This document shows positions 44,735 to 53,784 of a DNA stretch of 64,000 nucleotides, piece by piece; the stretch's first letter is position 1; each line of letters begins with the position of its first letter. Source of the DNA: Hyphomicrobium denitrificans ATCC 51888 (lineage in GTDB: Bacteria > Pseudomonadota > Alphaproteobacteria > Rhizobiales > Hyphomicrobiaceae). The translations under genes were made by a program, and so were the position numbers. A model generated the notes under the pieces. The model ran no database searches. It was not told the DNA's origin and worked only from the letters and a program-made list of their open reading frames with translations. The stretch spans positions 806,001 to 870,000 of the forward strand of contig NC_014313.1 of the NCBI RefSeq assembly GCF_000143145.1. The letters are read 5' to 3'.

Positions 44735-45622
44735 ATGCTTATCCGGCAAGCCCATTACCTGCTGGCAGTGGCGGACCACGGTAATTTCACGCGCGCGGCG
44801 TCGGCGCTGCGCATTTCTCAGCCGGCACTGTCCCAAAGAATTCTCGATCTCGAAGCTCAGCTCGGCGCGCAGCTTTTCGATAGGTCGGGACGCACCGTAA
44901 AGCCGACGGACGAGGGCCGGACTTATATTGAGCATGTCAGGCGTGCGCTTCGCGAAATTCAAGCTGGAGAACGCGCGATGCAGGACATCGCCGGCGCGCT
45001 TAGCGGAACGTTACGTGTCGCCTTTCTCCCTCTGTTTACGACCCATCTCGTTGGCCCGCTGATGCAGGAATTCTACAAGCGGCATCCTCGCGTCTCGGTG
45101 ACGATCGACATTCTGGCTCAGGCGGAGCTTGAGGCAGCGCTGGTCGAGGACAGCATCGACGTGGGGCTGGCGTTCAGCGATGTTGATAGCGATGAAATCG
45201 AGGTGGAAAGGATACAAGACGACGAGCTTTGCCTGGTCGTCGGTAAACGGCACCCCATGTACTGCATGGACAAAGTGCGAGTGCCGCAACTTAAGCACGC
45301 TGATTTGGCGCTCCTCAGTCAGGCATTCATCACCCGAGCGCCGATCGATCGCTATTTTCGCACCAACAAAGTGCGGCCCAGGATTGCGATCGAGGCGAAT
45401 TCGGCCGACTCAATCATCGCTATCGTAAGAGGCGCGCCGATCGCGACCGTTATGCCCTCGGCGACTGCCCGGCAGCTCCCGGGACTTAAAGCAATTCCGC
45501 TCGTGCCCTCAGCTGGGATTTGGACGCTATCGGTCCTTCAGCGCAAGGACGCTTATCGTAGCGCTGCCTCCAAGGCCCTTATCACTATAGTGAAGCAGAG
45601 ACGAAGCGACGCCAGACTTTAG
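44735..45622 (+). CDS. LysR-family transcriptional regulator
   Basis: A 295-residue LysR regulator. N-terminal winged HTH (YLLAVADHGNFTRAASALRISQPALSQRILDLEAQLGAQLFDRSGR), then a type 2 periplasmic-binding-like effector domain (LSGTLRVAFLPLFTTHLVGPLM near residue 90, IDVGLAFSDV near 145). It is of the CynR/CbbR-like group that often controls the divergent gene. The regulated gene here is most likely the MBL hydrolase; the co-inducer is unknown. A palindrome TCACTATAGTGA lies inside its 3' end at 45582-45593. Confidence 0.85.
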   Translation: MLIRQAHYLLAVADHGNFTRAASALRISQPALSQRILDLEAQLGAQLFDRSGRTVKPTDEGRTYIEHVRRALREIQAGERAMQDIAGALSGTLRVAFLPLFTTHLVGPLMQEFYKRHPRVSVTIDILAQAELEAALVEDSIDVGLAFSDVDSDEIEVERIQDDELCLVVGKRHPMYCMDKVRVPQLKHADLALLSQAFITRAPIDRYFRTNKVRPRIAIEANSADSIIAIVRGAPIATVMPSATARQLPGLKAIPLVPSAGIWTLSVLQRKDAYRSAASKALITIVKQRRSDARL

Positions 45623-45682
45623 TGGCTAAGGACATCTGCAACTGGCCCGTTGCGTCGTTGCGATGATGGAGGCTATCGGATC

Positions 45683-45799
45683 ATGACGGTCTTCGGAAGC
45701 CGGTCGCCAGCGACAGATGTGAAATGGCTCGACGATTACAAGCGCCTTCGCGTGTTTGATGAGCAGCTGAAGAAGAGACGCGAGGTCCCGAAGGCGTGA
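45683..45799 (+). CDS. Hypothetical 38-residue protein
   Basis: ATG at 45683 with GGAGG 11 bases before it starts a 38-codon frame rich in charged residues (DVKWLDDYKRLRVFDEQLKKRRE), stopping at 45797-45799. It looks more like protein than the other frames of this 300-base gap but is short, and no family is recognised. It could be a small protein or the end of a decayed gene. The rest of the gap (45623-45682 and 45800-45925) holds nothing else I can support. Confidence 0.3.
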   Translation: MTVFGSRSPATDVKWLDDYKRLRVFDEQLKKRREVPKA

Positions 45800-45925
45800 T
45801 GGAGTAAGCGCGAGTCATCCATCAATATTGGCTCTCAGAGACGCACGCGGCCCAGATTGCACTGGTAGCGCAAGAGGGTTCCCTCGTTAGCAAGTGAGTA
45901 TAGTGGAGAAGCAGCGGCTGACCCT

Positions 45926-46411
45926 TTATTTACGCGGATCGTCGTCAGGATTGACGTACTTAATGTTCCACGGACCTGTCGCGGTGAGAAGAACGACGCT
46001 CTCATCCTCGTTCCACAGGTAGTGGGCGTGGCTGGCAGGCAATGTGAAGCTGCCGCCGACGCCGATGTTGTCGCCCTTCTTCCGATCTAGCTTTTCTCCC
46101 ATACCATTCCAGACCGTGCCTTTGAGTACGGTGACGACCTCGGCAAAGGGGTGAGTATGGGCGGGGATCTCATAGTTTGCGGGGAACTTGAGATAGGCCA
46201 TGAAGACGCCGGGCTTGCCGGGATCGCCGATCACGAGCGCGCTCTTGGCACCGCGGGGGAGGAGCGGCTCATCTTTCCATGCGATGCTATCGAGCTTGAA
46301 ATTTTCCATCTTGTCGGTGGCCAACCGGGAGATTTGATCGTTTTGAGCCAACGCGTAATTGGATAGCACTGCGAGAACCAAGCTCGCCAACCCCGCCACC
46401 AGAACCCTCAT
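45926..46411 (-). CDS. Exported cupin-domain protein
   Basis: A 161-residue secreted cupin: signal peptide VAGLASLVLAVLSNYALA-QN, then a single cupin with the metal motif PAHTHPFAEVVTVLKGTVWNG near residue 82-103 and the second motif VGGSFTLPASHAHYLW near 118. It may be a metal-dependent enzyme or a binding protein; function unknown. ATG 46411 is preferred (GAGGAG 6 bases upstream) over ATG 46417. It lies on the minus strand between a LysR unit and a two-component system; no clear partner. Confidence 0.78.
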   Translation of the reverse strand: MRVLVAGLASLVLAVLSNYALAQNDQISRLATDKMENFKLDSIAWKDEPLLPRGAKSALVIGDPGKPGVFMAYLKFPANYEIPAHTHPFAEVVTVLKGTVWNGMGEKLDRKKGDNIGVGGSFTLPASHAHYLWNEDESVVLLTATGPWNIKYVNPDDDPRK

Positions 46412-46549
46412 GCTCATCTCCTCGTCCTCAGTGCGACCTGCCGCACGGCCGGTGCATAGAATTCGAGTGGGGTTCTCATGGCAACGGTGATTTGCCTGCT
46501 AATGCTTGGGAAAACTGCCCGTCCTAGCGAGTTCAAGGATCACATCACA

Positions 46550-47197
46550 TTACGAAATGGGTGGCATCGCCAGACCTTGCCTCAGGCAGTAGTAGACAAG
46601 TTCGATGTCCGTTCGCACTCCCAGCTTCGACTTGATGGCGTAATGATAATTGGCAACGGTCTTCGGACTGAGGTTGAAAGCTTGGGCGATTTCGTCGGTC
46701 GTTTTCTCATCTAGAATCATGCGCAGAATTTCGAACTCCCGTGGGGATAGAGTTTCGAGCGCAGTGTCCTCGTTGAACAGCCGGCTGGCTGCGATCGCGC
46801 TGTTAATTTCTGCGCAGAGTGCGGGACGTCCCGAGAACACAGTGCGGATGGCGCTGATCAGAACGTCAGGCGGACTGCTTTTGGTCACGTAACCTTGCGC
46901 ACCGGCTTTGAATGCTTGTTCGGCATAGGATGCGTTCGCGTGCATCGTGAACATGAGAATTCGTGCCGCGGCATCGTAGAGACGGAGCTGACGCACGAGA
47001 TCGATGCCGCCTCTTCCGGGCATCGAGATGTCGACGACGGTGACGTCCGGCGTAAGATTTTTATACGACTGATAGGCGGACGCGGCATCGCCCGCCTCGC
47101 CAACAACATCGATTCCGTCCTGGCTTTCGATCAGACGCCGATATCCTTGCCGCACAACGGCGTGGTCATCAACGAGGAGAACACGGATCTTCTCCAT
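46550..47197 (-). CDS. NarL/FixJ-family response regulator
   Basis: A 215-residue response regulator. Receiver domain with phospho-Asp in DVTVVDISMPGRGG near residue 56 and Lys in GYVTKSS near 105; LuxR-type HTH at 150-210 (LSPREFEILRMILDEKTTDEIAQAFNLSPKTVANYHYAIKSKL). It starts 2 bases after the upstream histidine kinase gene, so they form one operon. The kinase is next to a DUF2380 gene of the kind often found near methanol/PQQ dehydrogenases, and MxaB/MxbM-type regulators are of this family, but the target genes cannot be told. Confidence 0.88.
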   Translation of the reverse strand: MEKIRVLLVDDHAVVRQGYRRLIESQDGIDVVGEAGDAASAYQSYKNLTPDVTVVDISMPGRGGIDLVRQLRLYDAAARILMFTMHANASYAEQAFKAGAQGYVTKSSPPDVLISAIRTVFSGRPALCAEINSAIAASRLFNEDTALETLSPREFEILRMILDEKTTDEIAQAFNLSPKTVANYHYAIKSKLGVRTDIELVYYCLRQGLAMPPIS

Positions 47198-47199
47198 CG

Positions 47200-48564
47200 T
47201 CAGGTTCTCGGCCGGGCTAGAAATTCAACACGCAAGCCAAAGCCGCCCGAGGGTTTGGGACCGGCGGCAAACCGTCCGCTCAATGCGAGAACGCGTTCGC
47301 GCATGCCGATCATGCCCCAGCCGCCGAATGTGCTCGTATTTTGCGAGGGCCGCCCGCAACCGTCGTCATCGACCGAGACTTCGATTTTATCGGTTCCGGA
47401 TTCGTTGAACTTGTGAAGCATCACTTTCACGTTCAAAGCGTGGGCATGCCGCGCGGCATTGTTCAATGCTTCCTGGATAATGCGGTAAACATGAGCGCTT
47501 GCTTCGGAGCTCAAGTCTTCAAGGTTGCCGTTCGTTTCCAGTGTATAATGCGTGCCGCCCTGGGCGAGACTATTATACTTCTCAACCAAATTTCGCAGAC
47601 TCTCGATAAGCCCAAGATCGTCGATTTCGGGAGGGCGCAAGTACGTGAGCGTCTTTCGCAGGGAGATCATCAGCTTCGAGGTCATGGTCTCGAGCTCGGT
47701 CGCGTCTTGCGTCGCGGAAGGATCTTTGCGGTTGACCTTGCTGCGGACACAGGCCGCAACGGCGTTTATGCCGCTCAGCTGTTGCGCAACGTCGTCGTGA
47801 AGCTCTCGTGCGATATGCAGTCTTTCCTGTTCTTGTGCGTCTACGAGCTTGCGCGCCAATTCGGCTCTATCGGCTGTGGCTTTGGAAAGGTCACGCGATA
47901 ATGCGTTAAAGACCTCGCTGATCCGATTGAGTTCGGCGAGTTGAAATGCCGGCAACCGGCATTCGAGTTCGCCCTGGGCCAAGCGATTGAGGCCGCCGAG
48001 GATTTCCTTGGTCGGCGCCAAGGCGCGATCAATGACCCAGTATGTTACGATGCAAAGCGTTGCGATAAGAGCTGCAGATAGACCGAGCATTGGAGCTATC
48101 GTTGTCCAGGCCTGGTTTGCGGTCGCGACAGGCTCGGAACTGCTCACGACGGTTCCGTGAAGCTTTCCCCGGTATGATATTGGGTAAGACGCAGATGCTT
48201 TCGCATCGAGAAACATGCGGTGCGCCGAGAGAAACCAATCCGGGGCCGTGATCGCCGCTGCGTTCACGCCTTGACAGCTAGACCTCAAAATCGAGGCGTT
48301 GACGTCGAGAAATCTGATGCACTGCCCTGGCTGCAGAACGAACGACGTCACCATATCCCAATCGGGAAATCTCAGGGGTGTATCTATGGCTGTTCCGATG
48401 CGGACCAATTGAAGGTCAAGCTGGCGGCCGACGGAATCCGCGAGTCGTTCGTTCTGGTGCTTTACTTTGTTGGCAGTCGCGACAACCGTGAAAGCCGAAC
48501 CTGCAATAAAGCAAGCCAATGCGACGAGCACGATGCGGCGCACCAATAGCCATTTGAGATCCAT
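47200..48564 (-). CDS. Sensor histidine kinase, HisKA_3 (NarX/UhpB-like) type
   Basis: A 454-residue membrane kinase. TM1 (LLVRRIVLVALACFIAGSAFTVV) and TM2 (LGLSAALIATLCIVTYWVI near residue 175) enclose a periplasmic sensor domain of about 140 residues with CQGVNAAAI. A HAMP segment follows, then HisKA_3 with phospho-His in RLHIARELHDDVAQQLSG near 245 and an HATPase with GGWGMIGMRERV. ATG 48564 is used because GGAG lies upstream; an ATG at 48651 would place a long non-membrane leader before TM1. Operon partner of the response regulator; divergent from the DUF2380 gene. Confidence 0.88.
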   Translation of the reverse strand: MDLKWLLVRRIVLVALACFIAGSAFTVVATANKVKHQNERLADSVGRQLDLQLVRIGTAIDTPLRFPDWDMVTSFVLQPGQCIRFLDVNASILRSSCQGVNAAAITAPDWFLSAHRMFLDAKASASYPISYRGKLHGTVVSSSEPVATANQAWTTIAPMLGLSAALIATLCIVTYWVIDRALAPTKEILGGLNRLAQGELECRLPAFQLAELNRISEVFNALSRDLSKATADRAELARKLVDAQEQERLHIARELHDDVAQQLSGINAVAACVRSKVNRKDPSATQDATELETMTSKLMISLRKTLTYLRPPEIDDLGLIESLRNLVEKYNSLAQGGTHYTLETNGNLEDLSSEASAHVYRIIQEALNNAARHAHALNVKVMLHKFNESGTDKIEVSVDDDGCGRPSQNTSTFGGWGMIGMRERVLALSGRFAAGPKPSGGFGLRVEFLARPRT

Positions 48565-48739
48565 AGCCACGGGCTCCTTAGGAGTCCAATGGTTAGGGCA
48601 ACGAGGCGCAGGTGGGAAGAAAGCACGGCGAAGATCGTGTGAAATGCCCAAGGAAAGTCGGGCGAACCGCCGTTGCGCAATTTTACGATAGCTTGCCAGT
48701 ATTGGCCATACGCTATTTGGCGATACTTTCCTTCAACCC

Positions 48740-49321
48740 ATGCGAACGGATAGCATCATGTTTGACCGTACGCTTCAATCCGCACGCGCCGAAGCGCTTC
48801 GTCGGGTTATGTCGAGTCTTTGCGCGATGGCAATCGCTGGGCTCATCACGGCCGTAATTTTCGCAGGGGTCGCCTATGCGGAGCCGCAACGCATCGCATT
48901 GCTGGGCGTCCACTTCCAGAATGACAACGAGGGCTATGAGCCGACGACCGACGCCGAGAAAAATCGTTTGAATATGATTTCGACGGCTTTCAAAGAACAG
49001 CTCGAAGCTTCCGGCAAGTATGCCTTCGTCCCTGTTCCAGCCTCTGAGCAGCAAAAGATCGATGCCGGACAGCTTATCGGCGCTTGCGGTGGCTGTGAAT
49101 TTGATTACGGGCGCGATCTCAATGTCGAGCACGTCGCCTGGATTCGTGTGCAGAAAATCTCGAATCTCATTCTCAACATCAACGTCTATATGGCGGACGT
49201 CGCGAAGCGGAAAGTGACGTTCATTCACAGCGTCGATCTCAGGAACAACACGGATGAATCCTGGATGCGGGGCCTCAATTATCTCGTTCAGAACTATCTT
49301 CTGCCCGGCGCGCAGGGCTGA
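48740..49321 (+). CDS. DUF2380/DUF3280-type exported protein
   Basis: A 193-residue protein with a membrane-spanning signal segment (AMAIAGLITAVIFAGVAYA-EPQ). Mature part: RIALLGVHFQND, NRLNMISTAFKEQLEASGKYAFV, and CGGCEFDYGRDLNVEHVAWIRVQKISNLILNINVYMADV. Such DUF2380 proteins are repeatedly found beside PQQ methanol dehydrogenase genes and two-component systems in methylotrophs; function unknown. The start could also be ATG 48758 or 48809, which leave the signal peptide intact. Divergent from the histidine kinase. Confidence 0.72.
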   Translation: MRTDSIMFDRTLQSARAEALRRVMSSLCAMAIAGLITAVIFAGVAYAEPQRIALLGVHFQNDNEGYEPTTDAEKNRLNMISTAFKEQLEASGKYAFVPVPASEQQKIDAGQLIGACGGCEFDYGRDLNVEHVAWIRVQKISNLILNINVYMADVAKRKVTFIHSVDLRNNTDESWMRGLNYLVQNYLLPGAQG

Positions 49322-49567
49322 GATTACTTGTGCTTGAGATCTGGTCGCGGTGGTCCAGCATCATGTGCGCCTCTCTTTCGGCGAGGGCTGCCGACATGGC
49401 GACACGCGGCGTCGGCCATCTCCGCTTTGCGGTAGGTGCCAATCTCGGCCGTGCTACTTCCGGGCGTCGGAGCGAGCAACGCTCGTCCAATTGAGCGGAT
49501 TTGACTTTCTTCAGCAGGATTGCCTTCATAGAATTTAGCTAGAAGCAATTGGCATCGCTGAATCGGG

Positions 49568-50632
49568 ATGGCCACAATGAGACGTTCGGTCACGACCTGC
49601 ACTGCCGTCCTCATGTCCGCGGGCGTGATGGTATCTTCCGCGGCCTACGCCTGCACGCGCTTCGTCTACCACGGCGCCAACGATGAGGTGATCACGGCGC
49701 GTTCCATGGACTGGAAGACCGATGTCGGGACCAATATTTGGGTGTTCCCGCGTGGCTTGAGGCGGTCTGGAGAAGCGGGACCAAATTCGATCCAATGGAC
49801 GTCGAAATACGGCAGCGTTATCGCCTCGGGTTATGATATCTCGACGACCGATGGCATGAACGAGGCCGGGCTTGTCGCCAATGTGCTGTGGCTGGTCGAA
49901 TCCTCCTACCCGAAATACGACGGTAGGATGCCTGGTCTATCGATCGCCGCCTGGGCGCAATATGTCCTCGACAATTTCGCCACCGTGGATGAAGCCGTCG
50001 ATGCGCTGGCAAAGGAACCCTACACTATCGTCACGGACAACGTGCCCGGGGATAACAAGCTCGCCACTTTGCATCTCTCGCTCTCGGATGCCGGCGGCGA
50101 CAGCGCGATCATCGAGTATATCGATGGCAAGCAGGTCATTCATCACAGCCGCGACTATCAGGTGATGACCAATTCCCCCACCTATGAAAAGCAGCTCGCC
50201 CTGAATGAATACTGGAAAGAGATCGGCGGCACCGTCATGCTGCCCGGCACAAATCGCGCGTCGGATCGTTTTGCGCGCGCCGCCTTCTATGTGAATGCAA
50301 TTCCGAAGAGCGAGGATCCGGTCGAGGCTATCGCCAGCGCCTTCAGCGTAATCCGCAATGTCTCCGTTCCGTTCGGCATCTCGACGCCTGACCAGCCTAA
50401 TATATCCTCGACGCGCTGGCGGACGGTCGCCGATCAGAAGAGCAAGCTCTACTTTTTTGAATCAGTGCTCACGCCAAATATCTTCTGGGTCGATCTGACG
50501 AAACTGAACTTCTCCGAAGAAACCGGCAAGGTGATGAAACTCGACCTCGGTCCCAACCAGACGCACATTTACGCTGGCGTGGCCAACGGTCAATTCAAGG
50601 AAACCGAACCTTTCAAGTTCCTGGGGCTCTAA
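49568..50632 (+). CDS. Linear-amide C-N hydrolase, choloylglycine hydrolase (Ntn) family
   Basis: A 354-residue Ntn hydrolase. The signal peptide (SAGVMVSSAAYA) is followed directly by the catalytic Cys29 (CTRFVYHG), as expected after signal cleavage. Further family residues: TARSMDWKTD near 45, GMNEAGLVANVLWL near 97, MTNSPTYEKQL near 199, and a conserved Arg near 244. Members hydrolyse linear amides such as bile salts, penicillin V or N-acyl-homoserine lactones. Being exported, it acts in the periplasm. The substrate is not known. Convergent with the chemoreceptor-like gene. Confidence 0.82.
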   Translation: MATMRRSVTTCTAVLMSAGVMVSSAAYACTRFVYHGANDEVITARSMDWKTDVGTNIWVFPRGLRRSGEAGPNSIQWTSKYGSVIASGYDISTTDGMNEAGLVANVLWLVESSYPKYDGRMPGLSIAAWAQYVLDNFATVDEAVDALAKEPYTIVTDNVPGDNKLATLHLSLSDAGGDSAIIEYIDGKQVIHHSRDYQVMTNSPTYEKQLALNEYWKEIGGTVMLPGTNRASDRFARAAFYVNAIPKSEDPVEAIASAFSVIRNVSVPFGISTPDQPNISSTRWRTVADQKSKLYFFESVLTPNIFWVDLTKLNFSEETGKVMKLDLGPNQTHIYAGVANGQFKETEPFKFLGL

Positions 50633-50869
50633 GCCAAGGAGCGGAAGGTCGTCGCATCGGCGATGCTTTTCTTTATGGGCAGTGGCGAAGGCATATCCGG
50701 CGAGCGGCCTTTTGTTCGTGGAGACGCGAAACTCCGTCGAATGCGTGGTTTCTAGCCGGCGTTACGAGATGCGAACTGGTCGATCGGGGAATGTGGTAGC
50801 GTCTGCGTCACCCGCGAGGTTCGGAATGGGCTCCGGAGTGAGAGAGGATGACGCTTTGGCGGTTTCGCC

Positions 50870-52375
50870 TCAAGGCTTCAGACCCATGCGAAATCCACCC
50901 CAGTGCCGTCCGCGAATGATAATCGGTGCCGAAATATCTTTCATTAGCGCATGCTGACCGCCGCCCATGTCTCGACGGTAAGTTTGTAGCAGGAAGGGCT
51001 GCGTGTTGCGTCCCGCGCGAAGCCCGGTTCGGTCGTTAAAGATCCTGCGGTTGCGCGAGTTCGCGGCATTCCAGGACGGATCGGAACCCTGTGGCTTCGA
51101 ATACGCAAGATTGTGAGTCGGCAGATAGCCATTGCGATCGACGGCCGCACAAAATGCAATCCGGCTCGAACTCGCCAAAACTTGTTCCTGAATCGCAGGG
51201 AGAACGCGATCCGTGTAGTCCATGAAGCGCGTTGCCACCTGCTGCGGGTTTGTGCCCGGAATTGGCTTATATTGCTCGTCGAAGAGAGCGTCCTGGGTAA
51301 TCTCGCCTTTGTCCAGGCCTCGTTCAAAAACTGCTTTTATTTCGGCGGCGGCTTTTTGGCAGGTCAAGATGAGGGCGCCGTCTTTCGTCTCAAACCCCGC
51401 CTGTGCGATGAACAACATCAGGTCTTCGCTGATGGTTAGGATGTTCTCAGACCGCTCCCGCGTCTTGCCAAGTTGAGTGCCGGCGGTTCCAACAACTTTC
51501 ACCAGATCGCTGACCCGCTCGCTGACCTGTCGAGAATTCGTGGCATTGCTGTGGACAGGATCACCCAGATCCTCGATACCGCTGGTCAATTGTTGGACGC
51601 TGCTGACCAGTGACTGGATTTGCTGCGTCGAGCCCTTCGCGGTGTTCGAAGCCTCGATGGCAGATTGTGCCCACTCGGAATTGTGACGCGCGACTGCGAG
51701 CATTTGATCGAGTGTTTCTTGCAATGCCTGGAGGTTCGCCCTGTTCTCGAGAGAGAACTTACGAACCTGATTTGCGAGGGCCTTGATCGACTGGGCAATC
51801 ACCGCAAAGCCGCGACCCGCTTCGCTGGCCCGCGCTGCCTCGACTCCGGCGTTGATTGCGATCATCTGGGTTTCCATCGAGATCGATTCGATCGCGGCGC
51901 TTGCCTCTTGCACTTTTGCGATTGTATCGCGTGCTTGTTCAGCGGAGCGCGTGATGCCAATTATGCCCTCGCCGAGAGCCTGCATATTATCTATGGCAGT
52001 CGCGAGAGTATCGGATACCTGCTCCGAACTCTTACTGAGGACGTGCCGCGTCTGATCGGCTGTGGTCTTCAGCTCGCCCATCGCCGTCCTGATCCGGTTA
52101 TTGGTCTCAGTGCTGCGATCGACCGAGTCGACGACGTTTTCGAGCGTCTCGCGAAGGTGGTTGTTAAGGCCGGCGAGATCTTCGACAATCCCGGCGATAT
52201 CAGCGATCTCAAGTCCAAGACGCCCAGCCCTATCGCCGATCTCACTCGCACGGGGCACCGCGGCGGTGCTCGCATCCTGGGGATCGAGCGTGGACCAGGT
52301 CGGAGTTTTTGCACGGTCGAATTGAGACACCGGCGAAAGTCCTTTCGCTGCGGATTGAGGGCTTGGGCCCGCCAC
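50870..52375 (-). CDS. Soluble methyl-accepting chemotaxis-like protein with C-terminal cache-like domain
   Basis: A 501-residue protein starting at GTG 52375, without any membrane segment. The middle part is a long coiled coil containing a shortened MCP signalling tip (METQMIAINAGVEAARASEAGRGFAVIAQSIKALA). The last 130 residues form a domain with DRNGYLPTHNLAYSKP and RDMGGGQHALMKDISAPI-RGRHWGGFR, known from some soluble receptors as a PAS/cache-like sensor. It could report a cytoplasmic signal to a chemotaxis or Che-like system. No che genes are in the window. Confidence 0.75.
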   Translation of the reverse strand: MAGPSPQSAAKGLSPVSQFDRAKTPTWSTLDPQDASTAAVPRASEIGDRAGRLGLEIADIAGIVEDLAGLNNHLRETLENVVDSVDRSTETNNRIRTAMGELKTTADQTRHVLSKSSEQVSDTLATAIDNMQALGEGIIGITRSAEQARDTIAKVQEASAAIESISMETQMIAINAGVEAARASEAGRGFAVIAQSIKALANQVRKFSLENRANLQALQETLDQMLAVARHNSEWAQSAIEASNTAKGSTQQIQSLVSSVQQLTSGIEDLGDPVHSNATNSRQVSERVSDLVKVVGTAGTQLGKTRERSENILTISEDLMLFIAQAGFETKDGALILTCQKAAAEIKAVFERGLDKGEITQDALFDEQYKPIPGTNPQQVATRFMDYTDRVLPAIQEQVLASSSRIAFCAAVDRNGYLPTHNLAYSKPQGSDPSWNAANSRNRRIFNDRTGLRAGRNTQPFLLQTYRRDMGGGQHALMKDISAPIIIRGRHWGGFRMGLKP

Positions 52376-52498
52376 AATTCAGCGGCCCGCGCGTCTTCTA
52401 TCGGCTTACGAGGTGCGCACAACGGCCGATTCGCACCCGTTATGCGTCGGTGAACTAGCGGATTTGCAGTGCGCTGCGTATTGGCACAAAGGGCAATT

Positions 52499-52843
52499 CT
52501 AAGGACTTAGCGATGCCACGTCATAGGGCGTTGCCGTCAGAAGTGCGCGTCGATGATCGGCGACAATTGCCGCGACATCGTCCGGTACGACGAGAAGAAA
52601 GCTCCGTGTGGCCCCCAATTTCAGACATTGCCCGACCGCTGCGAGAGTAGGTAGCGCATGTTTCTGAATATGCGTGCTCTCAAACAAAATGCCGAACCAA
52701 ACGGGCCTGCACAATTGCCGGCTTTTGACGCTGAGCGGACCTAACAGCGCGCATTTGTAACTTGGAACGGCTGAATTCCTGACCGGCGGTTTTGTTTCGG
52801 CTAGGACACGAGGCGGGCGGCCACGTACGCCGCTACGAAGCAT
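52499..52843 (-). CDS. Hypothetical protein downstream of PiT
   Basis: A frame of up to 114 residues whose last 85 look protein-like (WFGILFESTHIQKHALPTLAAVGQCLKLGATRSFLLVVPDDVAAIVADHR). The start is unclear: ATG 52843 would overlap the PiT gene by 43 bases, and the only codons after the PiT stop that could initiate are poor (CTG). It may be a small conserved protein or a partial gene. No family recognised. Confidence 0.4.
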   Translation of the reverse strand: MLRSGVRGRPPRVLAETKPPVRNSAVPSYKCALLGPLSVKSRQLCRPVWFGILFESTHIQKHALPTLAAVGQCLKLGATRSFLLVVPDDVAAIVADHRRALLTATPYDVASLSP

Positions 52844-53784
52844 ACGGGAAAGGTAATTATCCAGGCGAGCACGATCCGGAGAAGAACAGCCCACCGAACA
52901 TCAGAAGTCCGGCGGCTCGCAGCAGCTCCTGCGATGGCACTCGTGATCGTGTGGGTCGTCGACAGCGGAACTCCAAACCCCGACGCGCCGAAAATCGTCA
53001 TACCAGCGGCAGCCTGAGCTGCAAAACCTTGCCAACTTTGCAGCCGCGTCATGCGCCACCCAATGGTGCGGATGATCCGCCAGCCGCCCGCCGACGTTCC
53101 CGCCGCCATCGTCAAGGCGCACACGACGATCACCCACCACGGTATCGTGAACGTGGCGGCCGCACCGCCTATGAGCAATGTCGTCGCAAACACGCCCATG
53201 AACTTTTGTCCGTCGTTCAATCCGTGATTGAAGGCAAGAAAGCAGGCGGCAGCAACAGAAAGCCTATCGAAGGTCCTTTTAGCAGGGCCGGGCTTGGCGC
53301 CGCCGGCGATGCTCACGGTGATAGCTCCAATGGCATAAGCGACAAGCCCGCCAAGAACGATCGACATCACCATGCCGATAATGACCTTTTCCCACCCCGA
53401 CCATTGCAGTGCCGACCAGCCTCCTCCTGCGTACGCCGCACCGGCAAGGCCGGCAAGGAGTGCGTGCGACTTGCTCACGGGAAGTCCGGCGCGGGCCGCG
53501 AATGTTCCCCACGCGATAATACTCAGCATTGCTGCTGTAATGGAATGAAGCGTCAGCGCATTTGGCTCTACTATGCCCTTGCCGACGGTCGCAGCGACGG
53601 CCGTTCCAGACATCGCCCCGGCGGTATTCATGATCACCGCCATAACGATAGCTGCGCGCGGTGACATCACCCCTGTGGCGACGACCGTTGCAATTACGTT
53701 TGGCGCGTCTGTCCAGCCGTTCACGAACTCGGCGGCAAGGATAGTTGCGAGAGCTACGACGAGCGCAATCGAAATCACGCTCAT
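52801..53784 (-). CDS. pit: PiT-family inorganic phosphate transporter
   Basis: A 327-residue membrane protein with the two duplicated PiT motifs: EFVNGWTDAPNVIATVVATG near residue 19-38 and FNHGLNDGQKFMGV near 195-208. Also the PLSTTHT motif near 280. About 9-10 TM helices. Imports phosphate (as metal phosphate) with the proton gradient. Its start overlaps the DUF47 gene by four bases (ATGA), making a coupled DUF47-PiT pair, the standard arrangement. In many bacteria the DUF47 protein modulates PiT. Confidence 0.9.
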   Translation of the reverse strand: MSVISIALVVALATILAAEFVNGWTDAPNVIATVVATGVMSPRAAIVMAVIMNTAGAMSGTAVAATVGKGIVEPNALTLHSITAAMLSIIAWGTFAARAGLPVSKSHALLAGLAGAAYAGGGWSALQWSGWEKVIIGMVMSIVLGGLVAYAIGAITVSIAGGAKPGPAKRTFDRLSVAAACFLAFNHGLNDGQKFMGVFATTLLIGGAAATFTIPWWVIVVCALTMAAGTSAGGWRIIRTIGWRMTRLQSWQGFAAQAAAGMTIFGASGFGVPLSTTHTITSAIAGAAASRRTSDVRWAVLLRIVLAWIITFPVCFVAAYVAARLVS

